Positions 34,784-44,040 of a DNA stretch of 64,000 nt are shown piece after piece. The notes beneath the pieces are model-generated. The model searched no databases. It had not been told where the DNA came from and saw nothing but the letters and a program-made list of their open reading frames with translations. Source of the DNA: Methylobacterium sp. CB376 (lineage in GTDB: Bacteria > Pseudomonadota > Alphaproteobacteria > Rhizobiales > Beijerinckiaceae); NCBI RefSeq assembly GCF_029714205.1, contig NZ_CP121648.1, positions 2,994,001-3,058,000 of the forward strand, read 5' to 3'. The position numbers and the translations under genes are program-made. Every line of letters starts with the position of its first letter. Within the stretch, counting starts at the first letter, position 1.

Positions 34784-35470
34784 TCAGCCCGGCGGCTCGC
34801 GCCCTGCTTGCGCGAGCAGCGTCACGAGTCCGGCGAGCAGGGCCGCATTCATCACGTGCCACAACCAGTGGATGCCGATCGGGATCGCCCCGCAGAGCGG
34901 CGCGTCGAGGGTGCGGGCGGCGAGCGAGGCGAGGAACAGGCCGGAGAGGCCGAGCATCGCCGATCCGGCCTGGACGCGGGCGGGCCGCGCCGAGGCGCGC
35001 AGGGCGGCGCCGACGCCCAGCAGGGCGAGCAGGGCGGGCAGGTAGGCGAGCGAGCCGTTCGTCGCCGCCGCGAGCCCGCGGCCGGCGAGCGCCGAGAGGC
35101 CCGGCTCGAAGCCTAATCCCGCCGCCGCGAAGGCGAGGGTCGCGAGCGCGCTCCGTCCCGCGCCGAGGCCGAGCAGCCGGTGCAGGGCGAGGAAGAAATA
35201 GGCGTGGATGAAGATTGCGATCGGCAGCACGTCGGCGAGTTCGGCCCAGCGCACCGCGAGCGTGTGGAACAGGAAGCTGCCGATCCCGATCACGCCGATC
35301 AGCGCGGCGAGCGCCAGCGAGGCGGCGTTGCGGGGCCGGCGCCCGGCCCGGGCGAGGAGCAGCAGGCACGCCGCCAGGAAGGCCGCGTTCGAGACCGCGT
35401 TCAGCGGCTCGGCCCAGAACCCCGCATCCCCGCGCTCGCAATAGGCGCGAACCGGCTCCCACCATCCCAT
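34784..35470 (-). CDS. Ceramidase-family integral membrane protein
   Basis: 228 residues with about seven hydrophobic helices. AEPLNAVSNAAFLAACLLLL, GSFLFHTLAVRWAELADVLP and IPIGIHWLWHVMNAALLAG are the three conserved blocks of the alkaline ceramidase/CREST superfamily, carrying the Glu/Asn, the Ser-His...Asp and the paired His that bind zinc. Members hydrolyse amide bonds in lipids such as ceramides; bacterial substrates are largely unknown. ATG 35470 has a GAGGGGG upstream; the open frame to 35722 runs into the divergent exonuclease gene. Family call good, substrate unknown. Confidence 0.75.
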   Translation of the reverse strand: MGWWEPVRAYCERGDAGFWAEPLNAVSNAAFLAACLLLLARAGRRPRNAASLALAALIGVIGIGSFLFHTLAVRWAELADVLPIAIFIHAYFFLALHRLLGLGAGRSALATLAFAAAGLGFEPGLSALAGRGLAAATNGSLAYLPALLALLGVGAALRASARPARVQAGSAMLGLSGLFLASLAARTLDAPLCGAIPIGIHWLWHVMNAALLAGLVTLLAQAGREPPG

Positions 35471-35588
35471 CGGCCAAGCCCCCCTCGCCCCGCCTCTCCT
35501 TGCAAAGGCTCGGCGAAACCCCGATGACGGGCGCCGCCCTCCTCGCGCGCGACGCGGGCACGGCCCTCCTCGGCGGAAGCGGGTTGCG

Positions 35589-36401
35589 ATGCGGATCACC
35601 ACCTGGAACGTCAACTCGATCAGGCAGCGCCTCGGCCACCTGCTCGCCTTCCTGGAGGAGGCCAAGCCCGACGTGGTCTGCCTCCAGGAGCTGAAATGCG
35701 TCGACGAGAGCTTCCCGCGCACCGAGATCGAGGAGGCGGGCTACGTGGTGGCGACCCACGGCCAGAAGGCGTTCAACGGCGTCGCCCTGCTGGCGCGCCA
35801 GCCCCTGCCCCTGCGCGAGCTGCGCCGCGGCCTGCCGGGCGATCCCGAGGACGCCCAGGCCCGCTACATCGAGGCCCTGATCCCGACGCCGGCGGCGAAC
35901 CTGCGGGTCGCCTCGATCTACCTGCCGAACGGCAACCCGGTCGGGACGCCGAAATTCGACGACAAGCTCGCCTTCCTGCGCCGCCTCACCGCCCACGCGC
36001 GCCAGCTTCGGGAGCGGGAGGAGGTGCTGGTGCTGGCCGGCGACTACAACGTGATCCCGGAGCCGGTCGACGTGGCCGATCCCGCGGCCTGGCTCGGCGA
36101 CGCGCTGTTCCGGCCCGAGAGCCGCGCGGCCTTCCGGGCGCTCCTCAACGAGGGCTTCGCCGACGCCCTGCGGGCCTGCGACGAGCGGCCCGGCCTCTAC
36201 ACCTTCTGGGACTACCAGGCCGGCGCGTGGCCGCGGAATCTCGGCATCCGCATCGACCACCTGCTGCTGTCGCCCCAGGCCCTCGACCGGCTGGTCTCCG
36301 CCTCGGTGCAGAAGCACCTGCGCGGCCTGGAGAAGCCCTCGGACCACGTGCCGGTGACCGTCGAACTCGATCTCGACCGACCGGCCGCTGCCTATTTCTG
36401 A
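35589..36401 (+). CDS. xth: Exodeoxyribonuclease III (AP endonuclease)
   Basis: 270 residues, the normal XthA length. The endonuclease/exonuclease/phosphatase fold shows MRITTWNVNSIRQRL, CLQELKCVDESFP with the metal Glu, VLVLAGDYNVIPEPVDV with the catalytic Asp-Asn, GIRIDHLLLSP, and the final KPSDHVPVTVEL catalytic Asp-His. It cuts at abasic sites and trims 3' blocked ends in base excision repair. Divergent from the ceramidase-like gene, with 118 bp between them. Monocistronic by position; the ABC importer starts about 200 bp later. Confidence 0.93.
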   Translation: MRITTWNVNSIRQRLGHLLAFLEEAKPDVVCLQELKCVDESFPRTEIEEAGYVVATHGQKAFNGVALLARQPLPLRELRRGLPGDPEDAQARYIEALIPTPAANLRVASIYLPNGNPVGTPKFDDKLAFLRRLTAHARQLREREEVLVLAGDYNVIPEPVDVADPAAWLGDALFRPESRAAFRALLNEGFADALRACDERPGLYTFWDYQAGAWPRNLGIRIDHLLLSPQALDRLVSASVQKHLRGLEKPSDHVPVTVELDLDRPAAAYF

Positions 36402-36597
36402 AGCAATCCGCTCCGCCGCATCCTTGCCTGCACGTCTATGCGACGCATTCGCGCCGGCCCTGATCCGAGGGCCGATTGATCGCGGCTTTCCTGCCTTCGG
36501 TTTAGTCGCCTCGACGACGGCCTCCCGGCCGCGCCCCGGCGGACGATGGCAGGCCTCTTGCTAAGCCCCCGGCGCCAACAGAAGCGCGAGGTGTTCC

Positions 36598-38202
36598 GTG
36601 AGGCCATGGTCTTTCCGCAGCCCGATCCTGGGTCTCGTTCTCGCTGCCGTCCTGGCCCTGCCGGCCGCGGCGCAGGGCGTGCTCCGCATCGGGATGACCG
36701 CCTCCGACATCCCGCTGACCACCGGCCAGGCGGACAATGGCGGCGAGGGCATGCGCTTCATGGGCTACACGGCCTATGACGCGCTCATCAACTGGGACCT
36801 CGGCAGTGCCGACAAGGCCTCCGAACTGACCCCGGGCCTCGCCACCGCCTGGAAAACCGACCCCGACGACACGCGCAAGTGGATCTTCACCCTGCGCGAG
36901 GGCGTGACCTTCCACGACGGCTCGCCCTTCGACGCCGACGCGGTGGTCTGGAACCTCGACAAGCTCCTCAAGAACGACAGCCCGCAATTCGACCCGCGCC
37001 AATCGGCGCAGGGGCGCACCCGCATCCCGAGCGTGGCGAGCTACCGGGCCGTCGACCCCAAGACGGTCGAGATCGTCACCAAGACCCCGGACGCCACCTT
37101 CCCGTTCCAGATCGCCTGGATCCTGATGTCCTCGCCGGCGAACTGGGAGAAGCAGGGCCGCAGCTGGGACGCGGTCGCGAAGGCGCCCTCCGGCACCGGC
37201 CCGTGGAAGATCACCACCTTCGTGCCCCGGGAGCGGGCGGAGCTCACCCCGAACAAGGCGTACTGGGACAAGGCGCGGGTGCCCAAGCTCGACAAGCTGG
37301 TGCTGATCCCCCTGCCCGAGGCCAATGCCCGCGTGGCGGCCCTGCGCTCGGGCCAGGTCGACTGGATCGAGGCGCCGGCCCCGGACGCGCTCGCGTCGCT
37401 CAAGGCGGCGGGCTTCCGGATCGTCACGAACCTCTACCCGCACAATTGGACGTGGCACCTGTCGCGGGTCGAGGGCTCGCCCTGGAACGACATCCGGGTC
37501 CGCAAGGCGGCGAACCTCGCGGTCGACCGCGAGGGGCTCAAGGAGTTCCTGGGCGGCCTCGCGGTGCCGGCCGAGGGCTTCATGACCCCGGGCCATCCCT
37601 GGTTCGGCACGCCGGCCTTCAAGGTGAAGTACGACCCCGAACAGGCCAAGGTGCTCCTGAAGGAGGCCGGCTACGGCCCGAACAAGCCGGTCACCACCAA
37701 GATCCTGATCTCGGCCTCCGGCTCGGGTCAGATGCAGCCTCTGCCGATGAACGAGTTCATCCAGCAGAACCTCGCCGAGGTCGGCATCAAGGTCGATTTC
37801 GAGGTCGTGGAATGGAACACGCTCATCAACATCTGGCGCGCCGGCGCCAAGAGCGAGAGCGCGCGGGGCGCCACCGGCATGAACTACTCCTACCTGATCC
37901 AGGATCCGTTCACCGCCTTCATCCGCCACGCCCAGTGCAACCTGGCGCCCCCGAACGGCACCAACTGGGGCTCCTACTGCGACCCTGAGATGGACAAGCT
38001 GTTCGATCAGGTTCGCACCACCTTCGATCCGGCGGCGCAGACCGCCGTGCTGCGGAAGATCCACGAGAAATTCGTCGACGACGCGCTCTTCCTGATGGTG
38101 ACGCACGACGTGAACCCGCGGGCGATGAGCCCGAAGGTGAAGGGCTTCGTCCAGGCGCAGAGCTGGTTCCAGAACTTCTCGTCGATCTCGATGGACAAGT
38201 GA
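36598..38202 (+). CDS. Peptide-type ABC transporter, periplasmic substrate-binding protein
   Basis: 534 residues with a Sec signal peptide (SPILGLVLAAVLALPAAAQG, cut near residue 26). Family 5 solute-binding protein: LATAWKTDPDDTRKWIFTLR, GVTFHDGSPFDADAVVWNLD, GTGPWKITTF and VRKAANLAVDREGLKEFLGG are its classic blocks. It would bind an oligopeptide or another solute such as an opine or nickel chelate in the periplasm; the ligand is not evident. The GTG at 36598 is the only start that keeps the signal peptide; GCGCGAGG lies upstream. First gene of a complete importer operon (36598-42277). Confidence 0.9.
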   Translation: MRPWSFRSPILGLVLAAVLALPAAAQGVLRIGMTASDIPLTTGQADNGGEGMRFMGYTAYDALINWDLGSADKASELTPGLATAWKTDPDDTRKWIFTLREGVTFHDGSPFDADAVVWNLDKLLKNDSPQFDPRQSAQGRTRIPSVASYRAVDPKTVEIVTKTPDATFPFQIAWILMSSPANWEKQGRSWDAVAKAPSGTGPWKITTFVPRERAELTPNKAYWDKARVPKLDKLVLIPLPEANARVAALRSGQVDWIEAPAPDALASLKAAGFRIVTNLYPHNWTWHLSRVEGSPWNDIRVRKAANLAVDREGLKEFLGGLAVPAEGFMTPGHPWFGTPAFKVKYDPEQAKVLLKEAGYGPNKPVTTKILISASGSGQMQPLPMNEFIQQNLAEVGIKVDFEVVEWNTLINIWRAGAKSESARGATGMNYSYLIQDPFTAFIRHAQCNLAPPNGTNWGSYCDPEMDKLFDQVRTTFDPAAQTAVLRKIHEKFVDDALFLMVTHDVNPRAMSPKVKGFVQAQSWFQNFSSISMDK

Positions 38203-38226
38203 CCCGGCCCGCGCGGCAGGCGTCGA

Positions 38227-38249
38227 CCCGGCCCGCGCGGCGGGCCGGG
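38227..38249 (+). terminator. Intercistronic stem-loop after the binding-protein gene
   Basis: CCCGGCCCG (38227-38235) and CGGGCCGGG (38241-38249) make a perfect 9-bp stem with loop CGCGG, in the 142-bp gap between the binding-protein gene and the first permease gene. Such stems in ABC operons commonly stabilise the upstream message or attenuate transcription so that the binding protein is made in excess; here this is inference. The sequence GACCCGGCCCGCGCGGC occurs twice in this gap. Confidence 0.6.
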
Positions 38250-38344
38250 CCGCCATCGGGGAACGCCGCCGTCCGGAAAGCCGGTCCCGCGCCCGCGCCG
38301 CGCGCTCCGGGCGCCGGCCGCCACTCACGGAGGCCCGAAGCCCC

Positions 38345-39298
38345 ATGCTCTCCTTCGTCCTGAAGCGCGTCGCCTACGCGGCGCCGGTCGCCCTCGGGGT
38401 GAGCCTCGTCTGCTTCCTCCTCGTGCACCTCGCCCCGGGCGATCCGCTGAGCGCGATCCTGCCCGTCGACGCCACCGCCGAGATGCAGGCGCAGATGCGC
38501 GCGGCCTACGGCTTCGACAAGCCCCTCCCCGTCCAGTACGGGCTCTGGCTCTGGAAGGTGCTGCACGGCGATCTCGGCACCTCGATCGCGACCGGCCGCC
38601 CGGTCGCCGCGGAGGTCGGCCGCGCGGTCACCAACAGCCTGATCCTGGCCGCGGTGGCGACGCTGATCGGCTTCACCTTCGGCACCTTCTTCGGCTTCGT
38701 CGCCGGCTACGCCCGCGATTCCTGGCTCGACCGGCTCGCCTCGGCCGTCGCGGTGTTCGGGGTGAGCGTGCCGCATTACTGGCTCGGCATCGTGTTGGTG
38801 ATCGTGTTCTCGGCGACGCTCGGCTGGCTGCCGCCCACCGGGGCCGGGCCGCAGGGGTCGGGCGATTGGTGGCCCGACGCGGAGCACCTGCGCTACCTCG
38901 TGCTGCCGGCCATCACCATGTCGGTGATCCCCATGGGCGTGATCTCCCGCACCGTGCGGGCGCTGGTCGGGGACATCCTGCACCAGGACTTCGTCCAGGC
39001 GCTGCGCGCCAAGGGCCTGTCCGAGTTCGGCGTGTTCCGGCACGTGGTCAAGAACGCGGCCCCCACCGCCATCGCCATCATGGGGCTGCAGCTCGGCTAC
39101 CTGCTCGGCGGCTCGATCCTGATCGAGACCGTCTTCGCGTGGCCGGGCACCGGCTTCCTCCTCAACGCGGCGATCTTCCAGCGCGACCTGCCCCTCCTCC
39201 AGGGGACGATCCTGGTGCTGGCGATGTTCTTCGTGACCCTCAACCTCCTGGTCGACGTGGTGCAGACCGCCCTCGACCCCCGCATCCAGAGGGCCTGA
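38345..39298 (+). CDS. Peptide-type ABC transporter permease (DppB-like)
   Basis: 317 residues with six transmembrane helices. The N-terminal LKRVAYAAPVALGVSLVCFLLVHLAPGDP is the DppB/OppB signature, and RAKGLSEFGVFRHVVKNAA is the EAA loop that contacts the ATPases. LLGGSILIETVFAWPGTG follows as usual. Forms the membrane channel with the next gene product. Stop and next start are 4 bp apart. Confidence 0.93.
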   Translation: MLSFVLKRVAYAAPVALGVSLVCFLLVHLAPGDPLSAILPVDATAEMQAQMRAAYGFDKPLPVQYGLWLWKVLHGDLGTSIATGRPVAAEVGRAVTNSLILAAVATLIGFTFGTFFGFVAGYARDSWLDRLASAVAVFGVSVPHYWLGIVLVIVFSATLGWLPPTGAGPQGSGDWWPDAEHLRYLVLPAITMSVIPMGVISRTVRALVGDILHQDFVQALRAKGLSEFGVFRHVVKNAAPTAIAIMGLQLGYLLGGSILIETVFAWPGTGFLLNAAIFQRDLPLLQGTILVLAMFFVTLNLLVDVVQTALDPRIQRA

Positions 39299-39302
39299 GC
39301 CG

Positions 39303-40223
39303 ATGACGCCTCCGACCACCCTCGCCTCCGCCGATCCGGGCGCGGCGGCCCCCGCGGAGAGCGCCGAGGCCCCGGTCCAGGCCGGCCGCGGCTACTGGGG
39401 CAGCGTCCTCTCCCGCCTCCTGCGCGACAGGGTCGCGATGGCCGCCCTGCTGGTGATCCTCCTGATCGTGCTCGCGGCCGTCTTCGCCCCGCTGATCGCT
39501 CCGATGGATCCGTTCAAGGGCTCGATGATCCGCCGCCTCAAGCCCGTCGGCGACGCCACCTACCTGCTCGGCTCCGACGAGCTCGGCCGCGACATGCTGA
39601 GCCGCCTCCTCTACGCGGGCCGGCTCTCGCTGTTCATGGGCGTGCTGCCGGTGGTGATCGCCTTCTTCGTCGGGTCGGGCCTCGGCATCCTGGCGGGCTA
39701 CGCGGGCGGCTGGGCCAACACGCTGATCATGCGGGTCGTCGACGTGTTCTTCGCCTTCCCGTCCGTGCTCCTCGCCATCGCGCTCTCGGGGGCGCTGGGG
39801 GCGGGAATCCTCAACTCGATCGTGTCGCTCACCGTGGTGTTCGTGCCGCAGATCACCCGCGTGGCCGAGAGCGTGACGGTCCAGATCCGCAATCGCGACT
39901 ACGTGGAGGCGGCCCGGATCTCGGGGGCGAACCCGCTCCGCGTGGTGCGGGTGCAGGTGCTCGGCAACGTGCTCGGCCCCGTCTTCGTCTACGCGACGAG
40001 CCTGATCTCGGTCTCGATGATCCTGGCCTCCGGCCTCTCCTTCCTGGGCCTCGGCGTGAAGCCGCCGGAGCCCGAATGGGGCCTGATGCTCAACACCCTG
40101 CGCACGGCGATCTACGTGAACCCCCTCGTGGCGGCGCTGCCGGGCGCGATGATCTTCGTCACCTCGATCTCCTTCAACCTGCTCTCGGACGGGCTGCGCT
40201 CGGCCATGGAGGTGCGCTCATGA
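39303..40223 (+). CDS. Peptide-type ABC transporter permease (DppC-like)
   Basis: 306 residues. VAMAALLVILLIVLAAVFAP is the first helix after a soluble N-terminus; LLGSDELGRDMLSRLLYAGR is the DppC-type motif, and AARISGANPLRVVRVQVLGN is the EAA loop. Pairs with the DppB-like permease. Its TGA overlaps the ATG of the first ATPase gene (ATGA), so translation is coupled. Confidence 0.93.
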   Translation: MTPPTTLASADPGAAAPAESAEAPVQAGRGYWGSVLSRLLRDRVAMAALLVILLIVLAAVFAPLIAPMDPFKGSMIRRLKPVGDATYLLGSDELGRDMLSRLLYAGRLSLFMGVLPVVIAFFVGSGLGILAGYAGGWANTLIMRVVDVFFAFPSVLLAIALSGALGAGILNSIVSLTVVFVPQITRVAESVTVQIRNRDYVEAARISGANPLRVVRVQVLGNVLGPVFVYATSLISVSMILASGLSFLGLGVKPPEPEWGLMLNTLRTAIYVNPLVAALPGAMIFVTSISFNLLSDGLRSAMEVRS

Positions 40224-41263
40224 GCGAGACGCTCGACCCGCGCGACCGCGGCGGCCCCGCCCAGCCCCTGCTCTCGGTGCGGGGCCTCGTGAAGCATTTC
40301 GGGTCGAAGGGCGGGCTGTTCGGCAAGGGGCCGGTGGTGCGGGCCGTCGACGGCGTCGACTTCGACATCCTCAAGGGCGAGACGCTCGGCGTCGTCGGCG
40401 AGTCCGGCTGCGGCAAGTCCACCACCGCCCGCCTGCTCATGCAGATCATCGCGCCGGACCAGGGCGACGTCGTCTTCGACGGCGAGCTCCTCGGCTCGCG
40501 CGCCCTCGACCTGAAGTCCTATCGCCGGCAAGTGCAGATGGTCTTCCAGGATTCCTACGCCTCGCTCAACCCGCGCCTCACCGTCGAGGAGACGGTGGCG
40601 TTCGGGCCGCAATCGCACGGGCTGTCGCGCCGCGCGGCGCTCGGGCGCGCCCACGACCTGCTGCGCCGGGTCGGGCTGGAGCCGCGCCGCTTCGGGGCGC
40701 GCTACCCGCACGAGGTCTCGGGCGGCCAGCGCCAGCGCGTCAACATCGCCCGGGCCCTCGCGCTCGAACCGCGCCTGCTCATCCTCGACGAGGCGGTCTC
40801 CGCCCTCGACAAGTCCGTCGAGGCGCAGGTGCTCAACCTCCTCACCGATCTCAAGCGCGAGTTCGGCCTGACCTACATGTTCATCTCGCACGACCTCAAC
40901 GTCGTGCGCTTCATGTCGGACCGCGTGATGGTGATGTATCTCGGCAAGGTGGCCGAGCTCGGCCCGGCCGACGCCATCCTGGCGAGCCCGCGCCACCCCT
41001 ACACGGCGGCGCTGCTGGCCTCGCAGCCCTCGACCGATCCGGGCGCCCGCATCGAGGAGGCGCCCCTCACGGGCGACCCGCCGAACCCGATCAACCCGCC
41101 GCCCGGCTGCCGCTTCCACACCCGCTGCCGCTTCGCCGCCGCGATCTGCGGCGCGCGCGAGCCCGGCCTCGACGAGGTCGCGCCGGGCCACGCCGCCGCC
41201 TGCCACAGGGCGGTGGCCGGCTCCGGCCACCCCGAGGCCCCCGCCCTCCCGATGGCAGCCTGA
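40220..41263 (+). CDS. Peptide-type ABC transporter ATP-binding protein (DppF-like)
   Basis: 347 residues. Walker A GESGCGKST, Q-loop QMVFQDSYASLNPR, signature SGGQRQRVNIARALALEPRL, Walker B LLILDEAVSALD and H-loop FISHDLN are all intact. The C-terminal oligopeptide-transporter extension contains PNPINPPPGCRFHTRC. The ASLNPR after the Q-loop Gln is the DppF/OppF type. Start chosen at the ATGA overlap with the permease gene. Confidence 0.93.
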   Translation: MSETLDPRDRGGPAQPLLSVRGLVKHFGSKGGLFGKGPVVRAVDGVDFDILKGETLGVVGESGCGKSTTARLLMQIIAPDQGDVVFDGELLGSRALDLKSYRRQVQMVFQDSYASLNPRLTVEETVAFGPQSHGLSRRAALGRAHDLLRRVGLEPRRFGARYPHEVSGGQRQRVNIARALALEPRLLILDEAVSALDKSVEAQVLNLLTDLKREFGLTYMFISHDLNVVRFMSDRVMVMYLGKVAELGPADAILASPRHPYTAALLASQPSTDPGARIEEAPLTGDPPNPINPPPGCRFHTRCRFAAAICGAREPGLDEVAPGHAAACHRAVAGSGHPEAPALPMAA

Positions 41264-41266
41264 TCC

Positions 41267-42277
41267 ATGAACGCACCCCTGCGCAGCCCCGAGGCGGCGG
41301 CCGCCGACGCCCTCGTCGAGGTCCGCGGCCTCACGGTGGATTTCCTGGGCGGCCGCAAGCCGGTCCGGGCGGTCGGCGGCGTCGACCTCGACCTGCGGGC
41401 CGGCGACGCCCTGGCGCTGCTCGGCGAATCCGGCTCGGGCAAGAGCGTGACGCTGCGCGCCCTGATGCGGCTCCTGCCCGAGAGGCGCACCCGGATCGGC
41501 GGCAGCCTGCGGGTCGACGGCCAGGACGTCCTCGCCCTCGGGCGGCGCAGCCTCGCGGCCTATCGCGGCGGCACGGTCTCGATGATCTTCCAGGATCCCG
41601 GCCTCGCCCTGGATCCCGTCTACCGGATCGGCGACCAGATCGCCGAGGCGGTGGTCCGCCACGAGGGCGCGAGCTTCGCGAAGGGGCGGGCGCGGGCGCT
41701 CGAACTCTTCGAGCGGGTGCACATCCCCTCGGCGTCGCGCCGGCTCGACGCCTACCCGCACGAGATGTCGGGGGGCATGCGCCAGCGCGCCATGATCGCG
41801 CTGGCGCTGGCCTGCAAGCCGAAACTGCTCCTCGCCGACGAGCCGACCACCGCCCTCGACGCGACCGTGCAGATCCAGATCCTCCTCCTGCTGCGCGAGC
41901 TGCAGCGGGATCTCGGCCTCGCGGTGATCTTCGTGACCCACGATGTCGGGGTCGCCGTCCAGGTCGCGGACCGGGTGGCGGTGATGTATGGCGGCCACCT
42001 CGTCGAGGTCGGGGCGAGCGGCGAGGTGATCGGCACGCCCGCCCATCCCTACACGCAGGGACTGCTCGCCTCGCGCATCACGCCGGCCTCGCCGAAGGGC
42101 GTGCGGCTCGCGACCATCCCGGGCTCGCCGCCGGACCTCGCCGATCCGCCGCCCGGCTGCCCCTTCGAGCCCCGCTGCGCCCGCGCGGCGCCGCCCTGCC
42201 GGGCGGGTCTGCCGCCCCGGATCGCGGTGGCGCCGGGCCACGCGGCGCGCTGCGTCCGCCTCGGCGCGTCACCCTGA
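41267..42277 (+). CDS. Peptide-type ABC transporter ATP-binding protein (DppD-like)
   Basis: 336 residues with Walker A GESGSGKSVT, Q-loop SMIFQDPGLALDPV, signature SGGMRQRAMIALALACKP, Walker B LLLADEPTTALD and H-loop FVTHDVG, plus the C-terminal PDLADPPPGCPFEPRC extension. It is the partner of the preceding ATPase in the heterodimeric motor. The gene order binding protein, permease, permease, F-type, D-type completes the transporter. It starts 3 bp after the previous stop. Confidence 0.93.
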   Translation: MNAPLRSPEAAAADALVEVRGLTVDFLGGRKPVRAVGGVDLDLRAGDALALLGESGSGKSVTLRALMRLLPERRTRIGGSLRVDGQDVLALGRRSLAAYRGGTVSMIFQDPGLALDPVYRIGDQIAEAVVRHEGASFAKGRARALELFERVHIPSASRRLDAYPHEMSGGMRQRAMIALALACKPKLLLADEPTTALDATVQIQILLLLRELQRDLGLAVIFVTHDVGVAVQVADRVAVMYGGHLVEVGASGEVIGTPAHPYTQGLLASRITPASPKGVRLATIPGSPPDLADPPPGCPFEPRCARAAPPCRAGLPPRIAVAPGHAARCVRLGASP

Positions 42278-42508
42278 CGGCGCGAGCGTGGCGGAACCGC
42301 CGCGCGACCTCGGCCGTTCCGCGATGGTCGCGTCCGTCGCAGGCAAGTCGCTCCCGTGCCGAAAGCCCCCTTCCCGTCCCGCCGGAGCGATCGCCCGCGA
42401 TCCTCCGGCGCTTCCCCGTGTCGCGGGGCGCCGCAGCATGCCGCGTTGCGGGGCCGGCCGGCCCTCGCTACCTCCCCGGCCGGCCCGTCGGGGGCCCGGA
42501 GGGACGGT

Positions 42509-42829
42509 GTGAGCGCGAGCGACAGCGCGGTGCGGCGGCCGAGAGCGGCCGCGGCGCCCTGGAACGACCTCGTCGTGGTCTGCGCGAAATGCGCCAAGCG
42601 GCAGGGCCTGGGCGGCCGGGTGCGCAAGGACCTGAAGCGGGCGCTCAAGCGCGCCCGCCCCGAGCGCAAGGTCCGCGTCGTCGAGACCGGCTGCCTCGGC
42701 CTCTGCCCGAAGCGCAGCCTCACCTTCGCGACGCCGGCCTCCCTGCGGGCCGGGCGCCTCCTCGTCCTCGATCCGGCGACGGAGGCCGAGACCATGGCGG
42801 AGATCCTGGTGCCGGAGCCCCACCGGTGA
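42509..42829 (+). CDS. (2Fe-2S) thioredoxin-like ferredoxin
   Basis: 106 residues from the GTG at 42509, preceded by GGAGGGACG. LVVVCAKCAKRQG gives two cysteines and VVETGCLGLCPKRSLTFATP gives the CxxxC pair that, in this family, completes the ligand set of a 2Fe-2S cluster in a thioredoxin-like fold. The short C-x-x-C at the start is tighter than in most relatives, so cluster binding should be verified. The stop overlaps the start of the following membrane-protein gene (GTGA). Confidence 0.75.
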   Translation: MSASDSAVRRPRAAAAPWNDLVVVCAKCAKRQGLGGRVRKDLKRALKRARPERKVRVVETGCLGLCPKRSLTFATPASLRAGRLLVLDPATEAETMAEILVPEPHR

Positions 42830-43914
42830 GCGGCGGCCCGCCCGCGGCGACGCGCCGGCTCGCCCGCGCCCTGATGCGGCGCGTCCCCCTGATCGGGGCG
42901 CTCGCCGGCCTCGTCCTCGCCCTCTGGCTGGTGAGCGTGCACGATCTCTCCGCGGTCGCCACCGCCTTCGGGCGGATCGGCCCGGCGGGCCTGGCGGCCG
43001 TGGTGCTGGTGCGGGCGCTCGTCGTGCTGCTCTGCGGCCTCGCCTGGGCCCGGGTGGCGGGGGTGCCGCAGATCGGTGCCGGGCCCTTCGTGCTGCTGCG
43101 CTTCGTGCGCGAGGGCGTGAACGTGCTCCTGCCCGTCGCCTCGGTGGGCGGCGAGGTGCTGGGCGGGCGTCTCCTCACCTTCTGGGGCGTGGCCGGGCCG
43201 GTCGCGGCGGCGGGCATCGTGGTCGACCTGTTCTTCCAGATCGTCGGCCTCGCCCTGTTCGCGCTGTTCGGGATGGTCCTGCTGCTCCGGGTCGAGGGCG
43301 AGCAGGCGGCGCAGGTCGCGGCCTGGTGCGCGCAGGGTCTCGCCCTCGCCGCCCTGGTCCTCGGCGGCTTCTACGCGGTGCAGCGCTTCGGCGGCGCGGG
43401 CGCGGTCGAGCGCCGGATCGCGGCGCTCGGGCGGCGCTTCATGCGCGAGGCCTCCGGGACCGCGCCCGAGATCGGCGTGCAGCAGGCCCTCGACGCGCTC
43501 TGGGACCTGCGGCGCTGGCGGGTGCTGGCGGAGGGGTTCCTGCTGCACCTCGCGGCCTGGTTCGCGGGCGCGCTGGAGATCTGGATCGCCCTCACCTGCA
43601 TCGGGGTGGAGCACGTCTCGCTGACCGAGGCGCTGGTGCTCGAATCGCTCAGCCAGGCGATCCGCTCGGCGGCCTTCCCGGTCCCGAGCGGCCTCGGCGT
43701 GCAGGAGGGCGGGCTGGTCCTCCTCGGCGGGCTGTTCGGCGTCGATCCCGGGACGGCGCTCGCCCTCTCGCTGGTCAAGCGCGTGCCGGACGTGGTGCTC
43801 GGCCTGCCCTCCCTCCTGCTGTGGCAGGCGATCGAGGGGCGCCGCGAGGCGGTGGCGCGCCCGGCCGCGTGCGGGGCGCGCATGGCGGGGTCGCTGCCGC
43901 GGGTGGAAGGCTGA
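42826..43914 (+). CDS. Flippase-like integral membrane protein (LPG synthase TM / HpnL-like)
   Basis: 362 residues from GTG 42826, with about eight hydrophobic helices. FVREGVNVLLPVASVGGEVLGG and SAAFPVPSGLGVQEGGLVLLG are the two conserved blocks of the lysylphosphatidylglycerol-synthase membrane-domain family. The GAGPFVLLR...REGVNVLLPVASVGGE pattern looks closest to HpnL, found in hopanoid gene clusters, but no squalene-hopene genes are in this window. It could move a lipid across the inner membrane. Coupled by GTGA to the 2Fe-2S gene. Confidence 0.7.
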   Translation: MSGGPPAATRRLARALMRRVPLIGALAGLVLALWLVSVHDLSAVATAFGRIGPAGLAAVVLVRALVVLLCGLAWARVAGVPQIGAGPFVLLRFVREGVNVLLPVASVGGEVLGGRLLTFWGVAGPVAAAGIVVDLFFQIVGLALFALFGMVLLLRVEGEQAAQVAAWCAQGLALAALVLGGFYAVQRFGGAGAVERRIAALGRRFMREASGTAPEIGVQQALDALWDLRRWRVLAEGFLLHLAAWFAGALEIWIALTCIGVEHVSLTEALVLESLSQAIRSAAFPVPSGLGVQEGGLVLLGGLFGVDPGTALALSLVKRVPDVVLGLPSLLLWQAIEGRREAVARPAACGARMAGSLPRVEG

Positions 43915-44040
43915 GCGGGATCCGGATCGGTCCTCGCGGCCGTCCGGAGCCTTGCCGGGCCGGCGCGCGCCGCGGAAGCGGTGCGTCGGGCCCGGCGGCC
44001 CGGCGAATCCTCGTCCGCGGCGACGCCGCGGCACCGTCGG

